Made by a program: the position numbers and the translations under genes | Notes under the pieces: generated by a model | The model's input: only the letters and a program-made list of their open reading frames with translations | Told to the model about the DNA's origin: nothing | The model's database searches: none | Shown: piece by piece, positions 10,192 to 23,099 of the stretch | How the letters are laid out: the number at the start of each line of letters is the position of its first letter | Position numbering within the stretch: the stretch's first letter is position 1 | NCBI GenBank assembly: GCA_900169235.1 | Contig: FWCC01000472.1 | Location: 1 to 64,000, forward strand | DNA from: Zarea fungicola | Taxonomy: Eukaryota > Ascomycota > Sordariomycetes > Hypocreales > Cordycipitaceae | Reading direction: 5' to 3' | Length of the DNA: 64,000 nt

Positions 10192-13100
10192 ATGGATCGT
10201 CCAGAGCCGGGCCTCATAAAGTGGACTGCGAACCCGCAGCTGGACAGCTTTGTCCAGGTGAACCTCCAGCACCGCTACATCCAGATCTACGAGGCGAACG
10301 GCTTTGCGCGTAATGGCCGCTTCGACTACGTGAAGCGCGTGCGCCATGATGACTTCCCCCCACTGACCACGTACGACTGGTCGCCGTGCGATCCCGGCCT
10401 GGTTGCCATCGGCACTGGTGGCGGTGTTGTGAACCTCTTGCGCGTCGACGACGGCTCCAACGACTTTGTGGAGCTTGGCCTCAAGATGGCGAGAAACTGC
10501 CACGCCGTGGCGTTCAACACAACCGGTCTGTTGGCCGTCGGCTTGGACCGTGTGCGCATGGACCAGAGCCTGCATGTGTGGGACATTTCGCGACTGTCCT
10601 CTGCAGAGCCCCCGCTCAAGGGCTTCCCGTCTGATGCCGTCGGCCATGTCGACATTGTGGCCAACCTCGAGCCCAGCGTGTCTGTGTCTAGTCTCAAATT
10701 CTTCGAGGATAACCCGCAGACTCTCGTGGCCGGCATCAAATCGCACGGCGTCCGCATACATGACTTGCGCGATACGTCTGCCGCTGTTACGTTTCACACG
10801 CGTTGCACCAACAACATTGCCATTGACTACGCCGATCCGAATTATTTTGCCTCGTCTAGCCTCGACCACCCTGGTGTCATGATTTGGGACCGCCGAGCGA
10901 GTAATCGCGCGTTGGCGTCGGTCAACTATGTACAGACGGTGGAAGAGGACGATATGCCGTGGGGCGCCTCGTTGCGCCTTGATCAGGCCATTGAGACGGA
11001 TCATGACCCCTCACTTGTGGACGAGAGGCATTCCATGATTCGGTCGCTTCGCTATTGTCGCAATCAACGGGGGTTGTTGGCTGTCCTGTCACGTACGGGA
11101 CAGCTGCGTGTTCTCGATACCAGAAAGGACTCGCCGTCGCCAGCCATCACCACCGAACAGGGACCAGAACTTCTTCATGTTGAGAAATCGCATGAACTCG
11201 ATCTCTCCTATCGGTATAATTCGAGAAAGAATGACCGAATAGTGTCTTTTGATTGGGCTACTCTAGGGTCTCCAGACCTCAACCCACGCCTACTCGTTCT
11301 GCGGACGAGCGGCAAGTTTGACATTTTGGAGCAGCCGACGAGCTCAGCGGATCACGCCTACAAACTCATTCCATGGAAGTCGCCGCATCGTGGTCTAGAG
11401 GCAGGCCTCCCGTATCAAGATATAATGCAGTTTGACCCCAAACAAGGGATAGAAGTTCTCGCGCCAATCCTAGTTGACAAAGCGCTGCATGAGGTCCCCA
11501 TTTTTGGCGCAGATAAGATTGCAGTCAAAGAGGGCATCGATGCGGCGCTAAAGAGGCAGGATACAACTTCTGCGGTGGTGGAACGACTCAGCCAGATTGC
11601 AGCGCCGCTTCCCGAGTCGTTCTACGCTTCCAAGACGATTGCAGGCAAGCTGCGCTCCGTCCGGAATTTCATTAAAGATTTGGAAGCCAAGAACCCATCC
11701 ATGGCTGCTCGCTCGCGGGTGCCGAATGAACTGTCCCTGGCGTCGAATAGTGTCGAGTCCTGCAGAGAGTTTCATGAGGCGATCCTAGCCGCTGCACTCA
11801 AGACGAATGGCCTGCCTGCGGAGGCACAGAGTGCTGTTGATCACGCCATGTTGTTTCGAGCCAAAGAAAAGTATCTCTTTGATCCGACGGTAAACAGACA
11901 CATTGTGTCTGATGATCCCTGGAAGCGATATGTTTGGGACTGGATAGCTGGTAGGTTCATTTAGGTTCCCCCGTCGCAAAACAACTAATTGGCACTAACC
12001 TTTACTGCCAGATGCGGAACTTGCCGCCTATGACAATAGCTTAGTCCTGTCGGGAACAAATATTAGCTACCTCGGCGTACATGCTATATGGACGAATGAT
12101 TTGGGTAAGCAATATGACCCTTTCGCCGTTCTACGTTGTCCATATCAAAGTGCTAACTAAGAAACAAGGCCACAATCCAATGACCCGAGTTAGCCCCGGC
12201 ACCACCACGCTCCCCGATGCCTTGCAATGGGAACGCTTCATTGGGCCCTACACCAAGAAGCGCCGCTTCCCCCGCTTCGATACTGTCTTCACCAAGCGGC
12301 CGCATACCCGCCAGCTCTGCCTGGAAATTTGCGGCTGGGGCGATCCGGAGTCCAACGACCCCAAGGGGTTCGAGCGCGAGCCATCACCGGACTACCCAAC
12401 GCCCATCCACACCATGGCCGCCTGCCGGTCCCTCTTCCACGGCGACACACGCCACGCCATTGCTATTCTAAAGAAGGCCAGCTCCGCCCACCCGGAGCTC
12501 CTCTTTGTCTCGCTGGCCCTGCAGCTCATTGACCGCGGAAATCAGCAGCTGGCCAAGGAGCAGCTCGAATTTGACGACACCGTCGCCTCCAAAACGGACC
12601 CGTACCTCCGCGCCATCTCCACGCTCATCGCCACGGGTGACTGGTCCCTCATTGCGAACCAGCGCTCCCTGCCCCTGGCAGATCGCGCGTACGTGGCGGT
12701 TCGCAACTTCCACGACGACGAGCTGACGCGTTGGCTCAACGACCAGGTGGGACTGGCCATTGCCGAAGGCGACATTGAGGGCATCGTCCTCACGGGCATC
12801 ACGGACAACCTGGTGGACATTTTCGCCACGTACATTGCCAAGTTCCACGACTACCAGACGGCCATCCTTGTGCTCTCCATCTGCTATCCAAAGCACATTG
12901 ACGACTTTCGGTGCCGCGCATGGCGCAACGCGTACCGCGCGCTGCTGCAGCGGCACCGTTACTTTTTTCAGCGCACCAAGTTTGAGGTCGAATCGACGAA
13001 GCGGTCTAAGCGTGACGGGTTGAACCCGCTCCTGAAGCCGCCTTCGCGCCAGATTGCGCTGCGGTGCATTTACTGTGACGCCGAGACGTCGCTCGCCAAC

Positions 13101-13574
13101 CATCACCGCACTCACAGCGGTGGAAGCGTCACTGCCGCCGCCGCCGCCGCTTCTGCTGCCGCTGCTGCTGCCGTCACCCAGCCGTCATCGTCATCTTCCT
13201 TTGCATCGTCTTCCTCCGTGGCGACGCCGCCCGCGCTGCCACCACCACCACCGCCGCCCTCGTCGAGCATGGAGTCGCGGAACCCGCTCCTGGCCACGAG
13301 CATCAACGCGGGCGTGAGCTGCCCCAACTGCGGCCGCCACCTGCCGCGCTGCGTCGTGTGCCTCGAGGTCGTGGGCGTGCCGCGCTCCGACCGGCCCGAG
13401 GAAAAGGACGAGACCAAGATGGCGGGCCGGTTTCCGACGTTTTGCATGCGCTGCGAGCACGTGCTGCACCTAGACCATGCGCGGATGTGGTTCGCGCGGC
13501 ACGTCGAGTGCCCGGTGCCCGAGTGTCGATGTAAATGCAACTTTCGGGCGAATCCGGAGCTAAATTATCATTGA
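10192..13574 (+). CDS. GATOR2/SEA complex WD-repeat subunit (Sea4/Mio)
   Basis: Three exons (10192-11950, 12012-12104, 12169-13574) encode 1085 residues. Both introns are phase 1 and are 61 and 64 nt long. Sea4/Mio belongs to the vacuole-associated SEACAT/GATOR2 complex, which relieves GATOR1 inhibition and so activates TORC1 when amino acids are present. The N-terminal half is a WD40 propeller (for example YDWSPCDPGLVAIGTGGG, SLHVWDIS, VMIWDRRAS). A helical solenoid follows. The C-terminus has a split zinc finger: CIYCDAE, then after an Ala/Ser/Pro insert, CPNCGRHLPRCVVC and CMRCEHVLHLDHARMWF, ending in CPVPECRCKC. This RING-like arrangement with no ligase assignment is typical of Mio. The low-complexity insert (polyAla and polySer, about 13130-13270) interrupts the zinc region and is species-variable. 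Confidence 0.9.
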
Positions 13575-14465
13575 GGACCCCTTTGACATATATGTGTGTA
13601 TACATGTATGTATATAATTGGTCTGTGTGTGTGGTGTATTGGTGAATCTCATAGATGGTATCAAGATTTTTCTGCGCATGGTGTTCTTGGAAGCATTGCT
13701 TTTACAGTCTTGTCCCTTTTTTCGGTTGTTTCATCATGTAACCCTTTACTACTTGCCTTTTATGTGAGTTGGTAAAGAGGTTCTGGAGAGATGCATATAT
13801 ATATATATATACACTCATGGGACGAAAGTACTCACCTGTGCTTAGTCCTTCTATAGAATAAAGCTACACATTTTTACATGTTTACAATACTCGTCACCAG
13901 ACAACTTTGTACAGCAATCATGATGATGGTCATTAAATTTGGAATTTGACAAAATGCCGCATCTAAGAACAAGGCTATGCGTTTTTAAAACAAAAAAAGA
14001 CGAGTACCGAAACTGGATATAGTCTAAATCTGGTATTGTAGATGAGCGGTTTCCCATTTTCTTCTTTTCTTCTTTTTCTTATTGTCTTATCCTTCTTTGC
14101 CCTTCCCAATACGCACACCACAAAAGTACAACATAAAAACCATCCGTGCAGTCCAGCCCCAATTCCAGTAATGGTGTTCCGTGATGAAGATGAATAAAAT
14201 AAGTCTTTTGAAAAAAAGGTAATAAATATATATATAGGGTTCAAGTGTTTGGCCAAGAATTCGTGTAGAGAGGTGGATGGAGGGGGTATATCGTAGAGGG
14301 CTCAATCGTGGCTTTTGAGTGTTTGTAGGTTTCATCTTGGTGAAAAATCTTTTCGTTCCTTCTTTTTCTCCCCTTCATTGTTGTGCGTCGTGTCTCGTCT
14401 GAGAAAGTTTAAATGATACATGTCTAATCATGTAATCCTTGGTTTCGTTATAGTTTCATGGTTGT
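13575..14465. other. Intergenic region between convergent genes
   Basis: The 3' regions of sea4/mio (+) and the PAS kinase gene (-) meet here. It contains an AT dinucleotide run at about 13795-13811 and is otherwise AT-rich without coding potential. Confidence 0.5.
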
Positions 14466-17400
14466 TTATTTCTTGCCAAACCATGGGTGGTTGAGGACTT
14501 GCGTAATATCCGCACGCTGCGCAACGTCGCGGTTTAGCATGCACCGAATCAGGTCAATGCTCTCCGGGCTCATGGTAAAAGGGACGCGTAGGTCGTGGTC
14601 CATAATCTCGTCGATGCTGTAGAAAGGATTCTCCTTGTAAATAATGGTGTATAGGAGAATACCCAGCGCCCACACGTCTTGCTCTTTGCCGCCATATGGC
14701 TTTCCAGCCAAGACTTCAGGGGCAGCGTAATCTAGGTAATGTTAACAAATACAAAGTCGCGAAGCAGAGGGAAACGACAAGCGCCCAAATCGAGCGAAGC
14801 GAGGATTGAAAAAACCTACCAATGGTTCCAACAAAGACGTCAAAGGGCCCACTCTTGATGTAGGCTGCACTTCCAAAGTCAATGAGCTTGATATTGCCCT
14901 CTCCGTCGAGAATCACGTTTTCGTCCTTGATGTCACGGTGAACGACCATGGCCGTGGTATGCAGAAAGTGGATTGCCTGCGCCACCTGCGAAAAAATGCT
15001 GCGACACTCAGCCTCGTCCATGTTGGCGCGCAGTTCGATGTAGTCGAAAAGATCCATGCCGGGGAGGCCGTGAGGCGCCATGGCAATGTAGTAGTTGATG
15101 TCGTCCTCGAAGAAGCTGTCCATTTCGACAATATTGGGGTGGCGGAATTCGGGCTTCTTCAGGTAGTCCATGACGTGGATTTCCAGCGGGACAGTGCCTA
15201 GCTTGCGGTCACGGGTCCATGTGTCGACAAGAATTCGTCGCTTTGTGACGTACTTGAGCACCATCTTTTTGCCAGAATACTTGTGTCTAGCAAGCTTTAC
15301 TTGGCCATAGGCACCCTGACCCATCTCTTCCAGAATGGTATAGTCGTCAATGGTGGGCTTGCGCGGAGGCTCTGTCTTTGGTATCTCGACCGGCTTTTCA
15401 GCAATTTCCTTTGGTGGAGATCGAGTCTGTCCTGTGAGTTTTGCGGCGGCATTGCGCACGGAATCCTTAATTTTCGTGGACATGCTGGATGGTACTGAAG
15501 TAGGGGCGGGCTCGTCGGCTTCCGTATCGGACAGAACCATGGGGGAATGGACAGGTGTCTGACCAGGCGATGGCTGGTGTAAAGGCGTTGGGGGGCCGGA
15601 AGGGATGCCCTTGGCGGGATCTACTGTGCCGGAACTGGCGTGAATGTGTCGAGAGTACGTGATCCAGAGGGCAAAGACCAACTCAGTCTGTGGATGTGTC
15701 GAGGAAATATCGGTGTTGTCGTCGTCAACAGCCTCGTCGATGGTGTCGTGGGGCACTTCACTTTGTTTTTCGCTCTCCACGACACGCATTTGCACATCAA
15801 TGTTCAGGTCTGAGCCGTCGCGATGCTTGGCAGCGAGTCCGTTGGGTTGCAAGAAGGATGCAGCGGCGTTGGGTCTGTGTTCTTTTATTGCAGTAAAGGC
15901 AGCGGCACGTCGGAATCTATGTTCTGGAATAACCATGCCGTCAAGGAGCTGTAGCCCGTCTTCTTCAGTTAGTGTCTGAACAATTTTATCAAAGCCGGGG
16001 ATCAGGGCATTTATAGACAATCCAGAAGGTTTCTCAAAGCCAAAGAGAGCGCCACTAAAGGCAGAGTTTGAACTGCGAATCTCAAAGTTTGTGGGGTCCA
16101 CGACGATGATGCCAGCCATGTGAGGAAATGTGGAAACTCTGAGTTCAAGTTTTCCCTGGAGTTGCTCTACAGAGCAAGGAATATTGACACCACGATAGTG
16201 CGGGCATGTAAAGTAGCGCCTTTTTCTAGTCTGCGCAAAGTCAACCTCTCCCTCTGTGGGATCGAATCCTTGGCGGGGAATGCGGGGGATGAGGGCGGCA
16301 ATATCGATGCCAGCCTTGACTGATTTAAATCCCCATATGGTTTCCGTGGCGCCGGTGACTTTGCCAACGACGCCTTCCTCGTCTAACTCTATGTTGGCTG
16401 CGTCTTCATGAATTTCCTCGAGAACCCAGATTAAGCCGACTCGCTTCTCCTTGACCCACAAGCTGGCGGAACCAGTCATCCCATTGCGCTTCTGGATAGG
16501 CACAACATCACCGCAGAGCAAAACTCCACGGGACCCAGAGCTTCGGTGGGTATCGCTGCCGCGGGGCTTCGGCGTTTCGTAGTCACCGCTATGCACTGTC
16601 TGGGCTCTCCGGGGAGGCTGTGGCGTCTGTGATCTCGAGTTTGGCTTGCTCAAAAGCTGTGCAGTAATTCCAGAGCGTCCGCCCAAAAGCGCAGAAGCAG
16701 CAGAGGTTACAGGTGTCAACTCGGACGTGGTGTCGCGTGGGTCATCGTTGTCATCTGTGTTGAGGAGCTTTCGCTCAAGCCAGGCTCTTCGCTCCTCCTG
16801 GACCACCTCTAGAATGCCCATCTTGCGAACCTCGGCCTTTGTGACACCGAAAACTAAACAAGCCAGATCGTTTGCGGCAAGAATCGTCCATGGAGGCTTC
16901 GCCTCCGTGGTGAAGATGGCCTGGGCAGCGGGGACCCATCTGTTTGTGTGTCCGTGGACAGCAGGGTTGATAGAACCAGGAAAGTTTTGCGATGACAGAG
17001 CATTCTGAGTGAGGTGCGGAGAGAAGGCAGGCTCCTCGTGGATCGTTGGACTGGCGATGAATGGCTGGGCCATGGTGTCCATGAGCTTCTCTTTCAAGGC
17101 GATGGACAAGGTATCCGTCATGGAGCGTTTCAGGCTGGTCGGGCGTGAGCTGGGCGGCGAGGTGGTTGCTGTCGTCTTGCTTTCGTCCGTAGGCGTCCTA
17201 CTCGACTTTTGCGAGTCGTCCTTGTCCCCCTGGTCGTCCTTGTTTAGTATTGTCCGTGTCGACTTTGGCGAGGTGGCAACAACGCTGCCGGGCTCCTCGT
17301 GAATGGTGGAGGGTTCGTCGGTCAGCATCGGAGTGAATTGCTTTTCAAAAATGTTGTCGGCAGACATGTCTGCGGGCCCGGTGAGGGGAGGGATGGGAGC

Positions 17401-18408
17401 AAAGGAGCCATCTGGGTTGGGCAGGTTGCTGGCTCCAATGATCTGGGCCTTGGCAAGCATTTCCAGCATGCTCTGGGCATCCAAGTCACCAGTGACTCTG
17501 GCGTGGGCACTAGCCAAGCCGGCCTGATTGGCGCTCATGGGCATGCCCAGGCGGTCCTTCATGAACTCGAGGGAGCGCTTGAGGACATTCTGGCGGTTGT
17601 GCAGAAAGTCCTCGGACTGGTGGGCAAAGGAGAAGGAGTGTAGGGACTCGGTGGGGAAGCGGGAGAGATCTTCGGAGAAGCTGGGGGAGGCCGGGCCGGA
17701 GAGGGAGGAGAGCGGCGCAGGCGTAGCGAGGGTGGCACTCATCGATGTCGAGCGAGAGAGGGTGACGACGGAGGGGCTGCGGGAGGAAGCGTTGGAGTTC
17801 GGCATGGTGGGATTGCGCGAGGGTGGGTGCTGCCGTATGCGGCGCAGGCCAGATAGTCCGAGGCCATGTTCGTGATCGGCGACGGCGACGGGCGAGGGCC
17901 TATGCCAGTTGAAGAGAAATGTTAGCGAGGGCATGACTTTTTTCGGTGGTGACACAGCATAGACGCTGTCTCACTGGGTGCCAAGTGGACGGTGCAGGGG
18001 GGGGGGCCTGGCGATGAGGCGGGCAAGCTGTCTGTGTGTATTTCTTTTTTGTCTGTAAAAGCAAACACGACGGAAAGCAAGGGAAATAAGAATACAAGAC
18101 AAAAGACAAAAAAGGAAAAGAAAATTGAAGTGAAAAGAAAACAAGAGACAGAAGCGCCGAGACAGCAACGGCCAAGAAGACGGAAAGAAAACGAACCTGG
18201 TCATCAAGTCATGGTCGGTAGCAGCGGCGACAGATGACGTTCCCTCAAAAGACATGCGAAAACGGCTGCGATCAGGGTCAGCTGAGAGGGCGAGGTTGCC
18301 TGTGCTGCGGTTCTTGGGCAGCGTCAGAGGAGTCAGTAGCTTGCCACGCCCTCTCTCGCCATCGTCGTGCGTGCTGTTGGCGCCTAGGACGGGAGAATCA
18401 GCAATCAT
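14466..18408 (-). CDS. PAS-domain serine/threonine kinase (PASK/Psk type)
   Basis: Three exons (18408-18197, 17899-14820, 14731-14466) encode 1185 residues. PAS kinases sense metabolic state and, in yeast (Psk1/Psk2), control sugar storage and translation factors. Two PAS-like segments are visible: WTILAANDLACLVFGV, and IIVVDPTNFEIRSSNSAF with FGFEKPSGLSINALIPGF. The C-terminal kinase spans about 924-1182 with MGQGAYGQV, Lys953, HRDIKDEN (Asp1060) and DFG (Asp1078). The last intron interrupts the activation segment, and splicing restores VGTIDYAAPEV. The first intron (297 nt) has a GTTCGT donor, weaker than usual, but phase and sequence continuity (MTRPSPVAV) support it. The start at 18408 is chosen as the first ATG before a Ser/Pro-rich N-terminus. 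An in-frame ATG lies about 108 nt upstream. Confidence 0.9.
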
Positions 18409-19880
18409 GTTAGCCAAGCGGCAAAGTCTTGAAGCAAAATGAGGCGATGGGGACCAGGGTGTATGGTAATATTTTTTTTTCCTGCCTTGCTTGGAGGGGA
18501 GGGGAAAAGGAAGCAAAAGCTACCTCCGCAGAGGAGGGTAGTGGGTGGTGTGTGGTGGAGGTACATTGGATGCTTTGGTACATTGGTGGGTGGTCCTGTG
18601 GTGGGTGTGGGCGGCGGGCGGGCTGGGGTCATTTTTCTTTTGCACATACGGTTACCATGCATGGTGGCTTGACCGGGGGAGGATGCGAGCGACGGCCGGT
18701 TGCGACGAGGGAGTCGTCGGAGGAGGGATCAAGGCGACGATGCAGAGACCATGGATGCGTAGCACTGTTGGTGGTGGTGGTGTGTGGTGGTGGTGATGTT
18801 GATGGTTGAAGCTGGAAAGTCTTTGTTGAGGCGCTTCAGCGAAGTGAGAGAGCGCGCGCCCGCGTTTGGAGGGGTTGGTGGCGGTGGTGCTTGGTGCTCG
18901 GTGCTTGTAGTAGCTTGGGGTTAGCGATCCGGCAGTGCCCTGCGACAGCCAGATCCAGAACAGCCTCTGCCAGTTGGTGAGTTGGCTGCTAGGAGCAAGT
19001 AAAAATACTTAAATTAAAATTAACATAAAATCGACAAAAAGAAGGACCCAGCAGCACTGTCAGCTCGATTGATTGAATGCAGTACCGTGCAGGTCCTCAG
19101 CCGGGTCAGATGGGAGCGGCGATGCCGGGAGAGGTTTGACGGGTTAATGGCTATGGCTGATGGCCGATGGCTGATGGTTAGAGATGGAGATGGAGAGCTG
19201 CCAGGCACCAGCACAATTCATATCAACAAGTACAAAGGAGGGTCTTGTAGTTATCCAAGGTCAGCCTGACAACCTTGACCTGACTACCCTGACCAAACTA
19301 CCCTGGCCTGTACCTGTACCCCGAGTCCCTGACTGCTTACTTGCCCCAACGTGCACATCTAGTTGTCTGACCAGTTTACCAGTCGCCAGTTACCTACCAA
19401 ACACTCTTGCTCGTGCTGCTATAATGGGAATGCAAAGGGCGGGGTGCTTATTATTAGCCGTTGGCGGGTTCCCTGTCCAGGTTAAGCCGGTGCAGGAAGT
19501 GGCGGGTTTGCGGGTATTGCAACTCCATGGCAGGCCTGACAGCCCCGAGTTTCGTCATGCCGCACTGTTTCCGTGCTGAAACTGCGCAGCGCTAGGCAGC
19601 TTTAGGTCTTGAGTGTCTTTAGGCCGTCGGTTGGTCCGTCCGGCTACAGATGCTGAAGCACGACGGTCCAGCCAACTAACACTGCTTGTCCGTGTATAAG
19701 GGAGTAAGGAGGCGTATCAATGATAAAACCGATCAACTTGCAGCTCGTATATTTCTTCAGGTAATACAGGATAACTGTACTATTTTCTACAAAAAGGACG
19801 CACGCCTCTCCATCTCCCTTGAAATGGCCAGACCGACCGCGTCCATCAGTCAGATGATGCCCAGTCTCACCTTCCAACTA
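18409..19880. other. Long leader/promoter region, no gene seen
   Basis: About 1.5 kb lies upstream of the PAS kinase gene and downstream of the UCH gene. It contains GT/GGT-rich low-complexity sequence (around 18530-18800) and several short frames that lack any protein-like character. A long 5' leader of the kinase mRNA is plausible. Confidence 0.45.
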
Positions 19881-20701
19881 CTACACCTTGGCAGCCAAGG
19901 CAATGACGCTAAAATTCAAATTCTCTCCGCCCTTGTTTAGTTGAATAATCCTCTTGATCCCATTCTCCAGCGCCCGCGGGCTGAGCACATCCTCGTCCTC
20001 CGCCAGGCTCCCCCTCGCCAACGGCCCGCGCCTCGATCCCTCCAGCTCCCACAGCGTCCCGCCACTCTTGACAAAGCTCACAAAGTGCCCACCCTCGCGC
20101 TCGCCCTCATCCACCGCGCTGTCACCCGCCCGCTCGACTGAGCGATGCGCCCTCTCAAACGCCTCACTGTTATACAGCAGTGCCGCGCGGTCCTCCGTGC
20201 TTAGCGGCATGGCGCGCCGGCGAATCTCGGCCAGGTCTGACCCGGGCCTGATCAAGTCGGTCGCCGGCCCGTTGACAACGCTGTGGAGCAGCCCGATGGA
20301 ACCGCAGGCATGGCCAATGGTCTGCGGGAACCAAAGGACGGCTTCTTCCTTGTCGGGCCTCTCGGCGTCTTGGTCTGGCTTCTGCTGTTGCTGATCCTTG
20401 CCTGCTGCTTCTTCGTCTTCGGCCTTGCGGTGCGCGTCCCAGGCCGGTGTAAGTGGGATGATGACGAGCAGCGCCAGGGCGGGCCGGGGGATGTGCGCCA
20501 GCATCTCGGGGTCCTCGAGGGAATAGACATCGTAGAATGTGAGCTCTGGCGACAGGCCCAGCTTGCCAGCCAGCTCATTCATCACCTCCGGGTTGTTTTC
20601 TATTGCATAACTTAGACCGACTTTCTTACAGAAGGAAAGCAGCACATTTGCATGAGACCTGGGGCGAGCCTACCAAGCATTCGCCATTTCTTCGGCGCCA
20701 T
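19881..20701 (-). CDS. Ubiquitin carboxyl-terminal hydrolase, UCH family
   Basis: Two exons (20701-20674 and 20599-19881) encode 248 residues. The tiny first exon gives MAPKKWRML, and the 74-nt intron (GTAGGC ... ATAG) joins it in frame to ENNPEVMNEL. UCH enzymes (Yuh1/UCHL3 type) remove small adducts from ubiquitin or related modifiers. Catalytic elements are Gln102 and Cys108 in QTIGHACGS and His181 in GGHFVSFV. At the position of the family's acidic residue (LYELDG in animal enzymes) this protein reads LWELEG, so Glu196 replaces Asp. Spacing from Cys and His is as in UCHL3. An acidic Gln-rich insert at about residues 68-95 lies before the active site. Cytosolic; no targeting signal. Confidence 0.9.
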
Positions 20702-21174
20702 GTTTAAGACAAGTTTCGGATACAAACCCGTCCGAGATCCTGACGTTTCGGTACGCAGTTATGATGTAGAGATGACAGGTTGTAGAATTCGGACTAGAAA
20801 GTGGTTAACAAGGTGTTAAGAAAAGCTTGAGTGGTCACTTGGTGTTAGTTAATACCCTGCGTTTGCGGGGACTGGCAAGGCTAACACGCAGCTTACGTAG
20901 CTTGCCAAAAGCTCTCTGCCTGCTTTTAAGCATATTCCAAAATATCCCGTGCACAGCAGACTCACGAAGAATGGCTGGAGTATTATAAATTTTAAGAGAA
21001 TTTCTCTTATTTATTTATTCCTTTTTTTTCCCCAAGCAGACAATGCCGCTCTCCGCCCTATAGCGTGGTGCTATCTATGCCTATTGAACCATTGCAAAGG
21101 CGTCTACAGCAGAACAAATTTTGCAGTTTCAAGCTTCAAATATATAATCGGAGCTTATACATAAAGTCCAACAG
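20702..21174. other. Intergenic region
   Basis: This is the promoter side of the UCH gene (-) and the 3' side of the amidase gene (-). It is AT-rich and no coding sequence is supported. Confidence 0.45.
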
Positions 21175-23099
21175 TTACAGCACCGGCATCGCCCTCGCCG
21201 GCATCGAGGCCTCGTATGCGGCCATGAATCGCAACAGCGCCTGCTCGTCATTTGCCTTGGCAATGACACAGAGTCCAAACGGACGCCCATTATATTTCAA
21301 TGTTGACAGGGGAACTGCACAAACCGGGTATCCTAATGCGTGTGAGCGTGCTGGAAAAGTAAATGGCAAAAACCAAAGTCTGGCGGCTTACCTGCTGCAG
21401 CGGCATGCACACAAAAAGCAGAATCGCATGTGCCTACTAGTATATTCACTTCCCCATCGTCAAAAGCCTCGGCTAAAATTTCTCTCGCCTTGTTGCGAAG
21501 TTTTTCTTTCGCCTTGCTGATCACTTCGGGCTCTTCATTGCTGTTCATGGCCGTGATGAGGTCGTTTTGTTCCATGTATGCTGCCCGTTGTTAGTTCAGA
21601 GACACGAAAAATGACGACCATCAGGTAAAGAGAGATGGGTGTCTACTAACGCTCGGGCATGGCTCTCTCTTTATTCTCCTCGTTAAAAGCGACAATATCC
21701 TCGACATTCCGGACCGGACACTCGTCAAAGAAGTTGATGAATTTTGGAATGGTAATGTTTTTAAAGTCCCAATCTATCACCGAAACCCTGGTCAACGTAA
21801 AATATAAAGCAGCAATTCTGGAAGATTTTCTTACGGGCAACGTGTATCGTGTCTGGCAGTTGTGATAGGTCCTGCACGGCCAAGGGATATTTGAGTGTGC
21901 ATCCGCTTTTACGCAACGTTTCTACCATGGCTTCGTATTCCTCAACCTACACAAAACATCTTGATTAGCAAATATTCTCTCCCCGTGGCCCCCCCTTTGC
22001 ATATAAAGCTCACCATGTTCTCTGCAGTGCCATCATGCTGTGGACACTCTGTCTCATTCAAAGTCCACAAAGTTGGAAGAACGATGCCGACTGACAGGTC
22101 CTTCCACGTCCCCATATCTGGAGACGAAAAGTCTCTATCAAGAAGTAAACTGGCCATCTCGCGCACATCCGCGGCCGACTTGGCCATGGGCCCAGGGCTA
22201 TCGTAGAAGTCGGTCATGGTGTACATGCCCGTCGTATCCTGCACGCCAACCGTTGGCTTCAGCCCATACAGCGCATTGCGGCTCGTCGGAGTAATGATGG
22301 ATCCAATCGTTTCACTCCCCATGGCAAGCGGCGCGAAACCCGCCGAAAGGGCGACACCAGAGCCAGTTGACGAGCCTCCAGGAGCCTACAGCAATACAAT
22401 TAGTATATCAAAAAAGTAATTTTGAAGGGTTTTAGAAAAGCTCTGTGTTTTCCTTTTTCCTTTTTTTCTTCTTTATTTTTCTCGTATATACGTACTGAAT
22501 GGCCCAGAATCTTTTCACCCTTTTCAATGATGGGTACGTACGGGGACAATGTCTGCCCTCCGTGGGCCGACCAGCCTGGCATCATGTATGTCATCTTCAT
22601 GCCGCAAAACTCCGTCATGTTTGCTTTGGCGAGGATAATCAACCCGCCGTCAATCATTTTCTGCACAATGATGGCATTCTTGGACGTCTTGGCGCCGACA
22701 AACGCGAGGGATCCGCATGTTGTACTCATTCCCAGATCCGAAGCCGTAGTAAAGCAGTCCTGCATTGACAAACCCCTCATTAGTTGAGGCAAATAAAAAT
22801 TGAGTGGAGTCAAAAACAGATCAGGCAAGAAGTTTTTTTCAAACCTTTAAGATGACGGGAATGCCATGCAAGGGACCTCTGATTTTGCCATTTCGTCGCT
22901 CTTGATCTAGTTTTTCAGCAGCGCGGAGGAGTTTGCCACGTGGTGGCTGCGAGATGAGGGCGTTGTAGACTGGCTCGTACTTTTCAATTTGGTTGAGATA
23001 TGTTTCAATGATTTGGACGGAGGTGATGGTGCCAGCGGCGAGTAGTTTTTGGAGCTCGACTGCGTTGGTAGTCTGAACGTTGAAGGGATGAGGAGGCAT
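21175..23099 (-). CDS. Amidase signature family hydrolase
   Basis: Seven exons (23099-22845, 22759-22496, 22385-22014, 21946-21835, 21773-21651, 21580-21392, 21332-21175) join in one frame to 490 residues. Amidase-signature enzymes hydrolyse carboxamides with a Ser-cisSer-Lys triad. All parts are visible: Lys85 in HGIPVILK, the glycine-serine loop PGGSSTGSG (residues 175-183), and the nucleophile Ser202 in GSETIGSI. TSRNALYGLKPTVG follows as in the family. No signal peptide or membrane segment is seen, so a cytosolic fungal amidase (acetamidase or fatty-acid-amide-hydrolase-like) is likely; the substrate cannot be told. In intron 4 the first plausible acceptor breaks the frame; the second (GTGATAG, ending at 21774) restores it. 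This gene has six introns, while its neighbours have one to three. Confidence 0.9.

Noticed and set aside
10177..11004. 275-codon minus-strand frame under the Sea4/Mio gene
   Set aside because: Antisense shadow of the WD40 exon.
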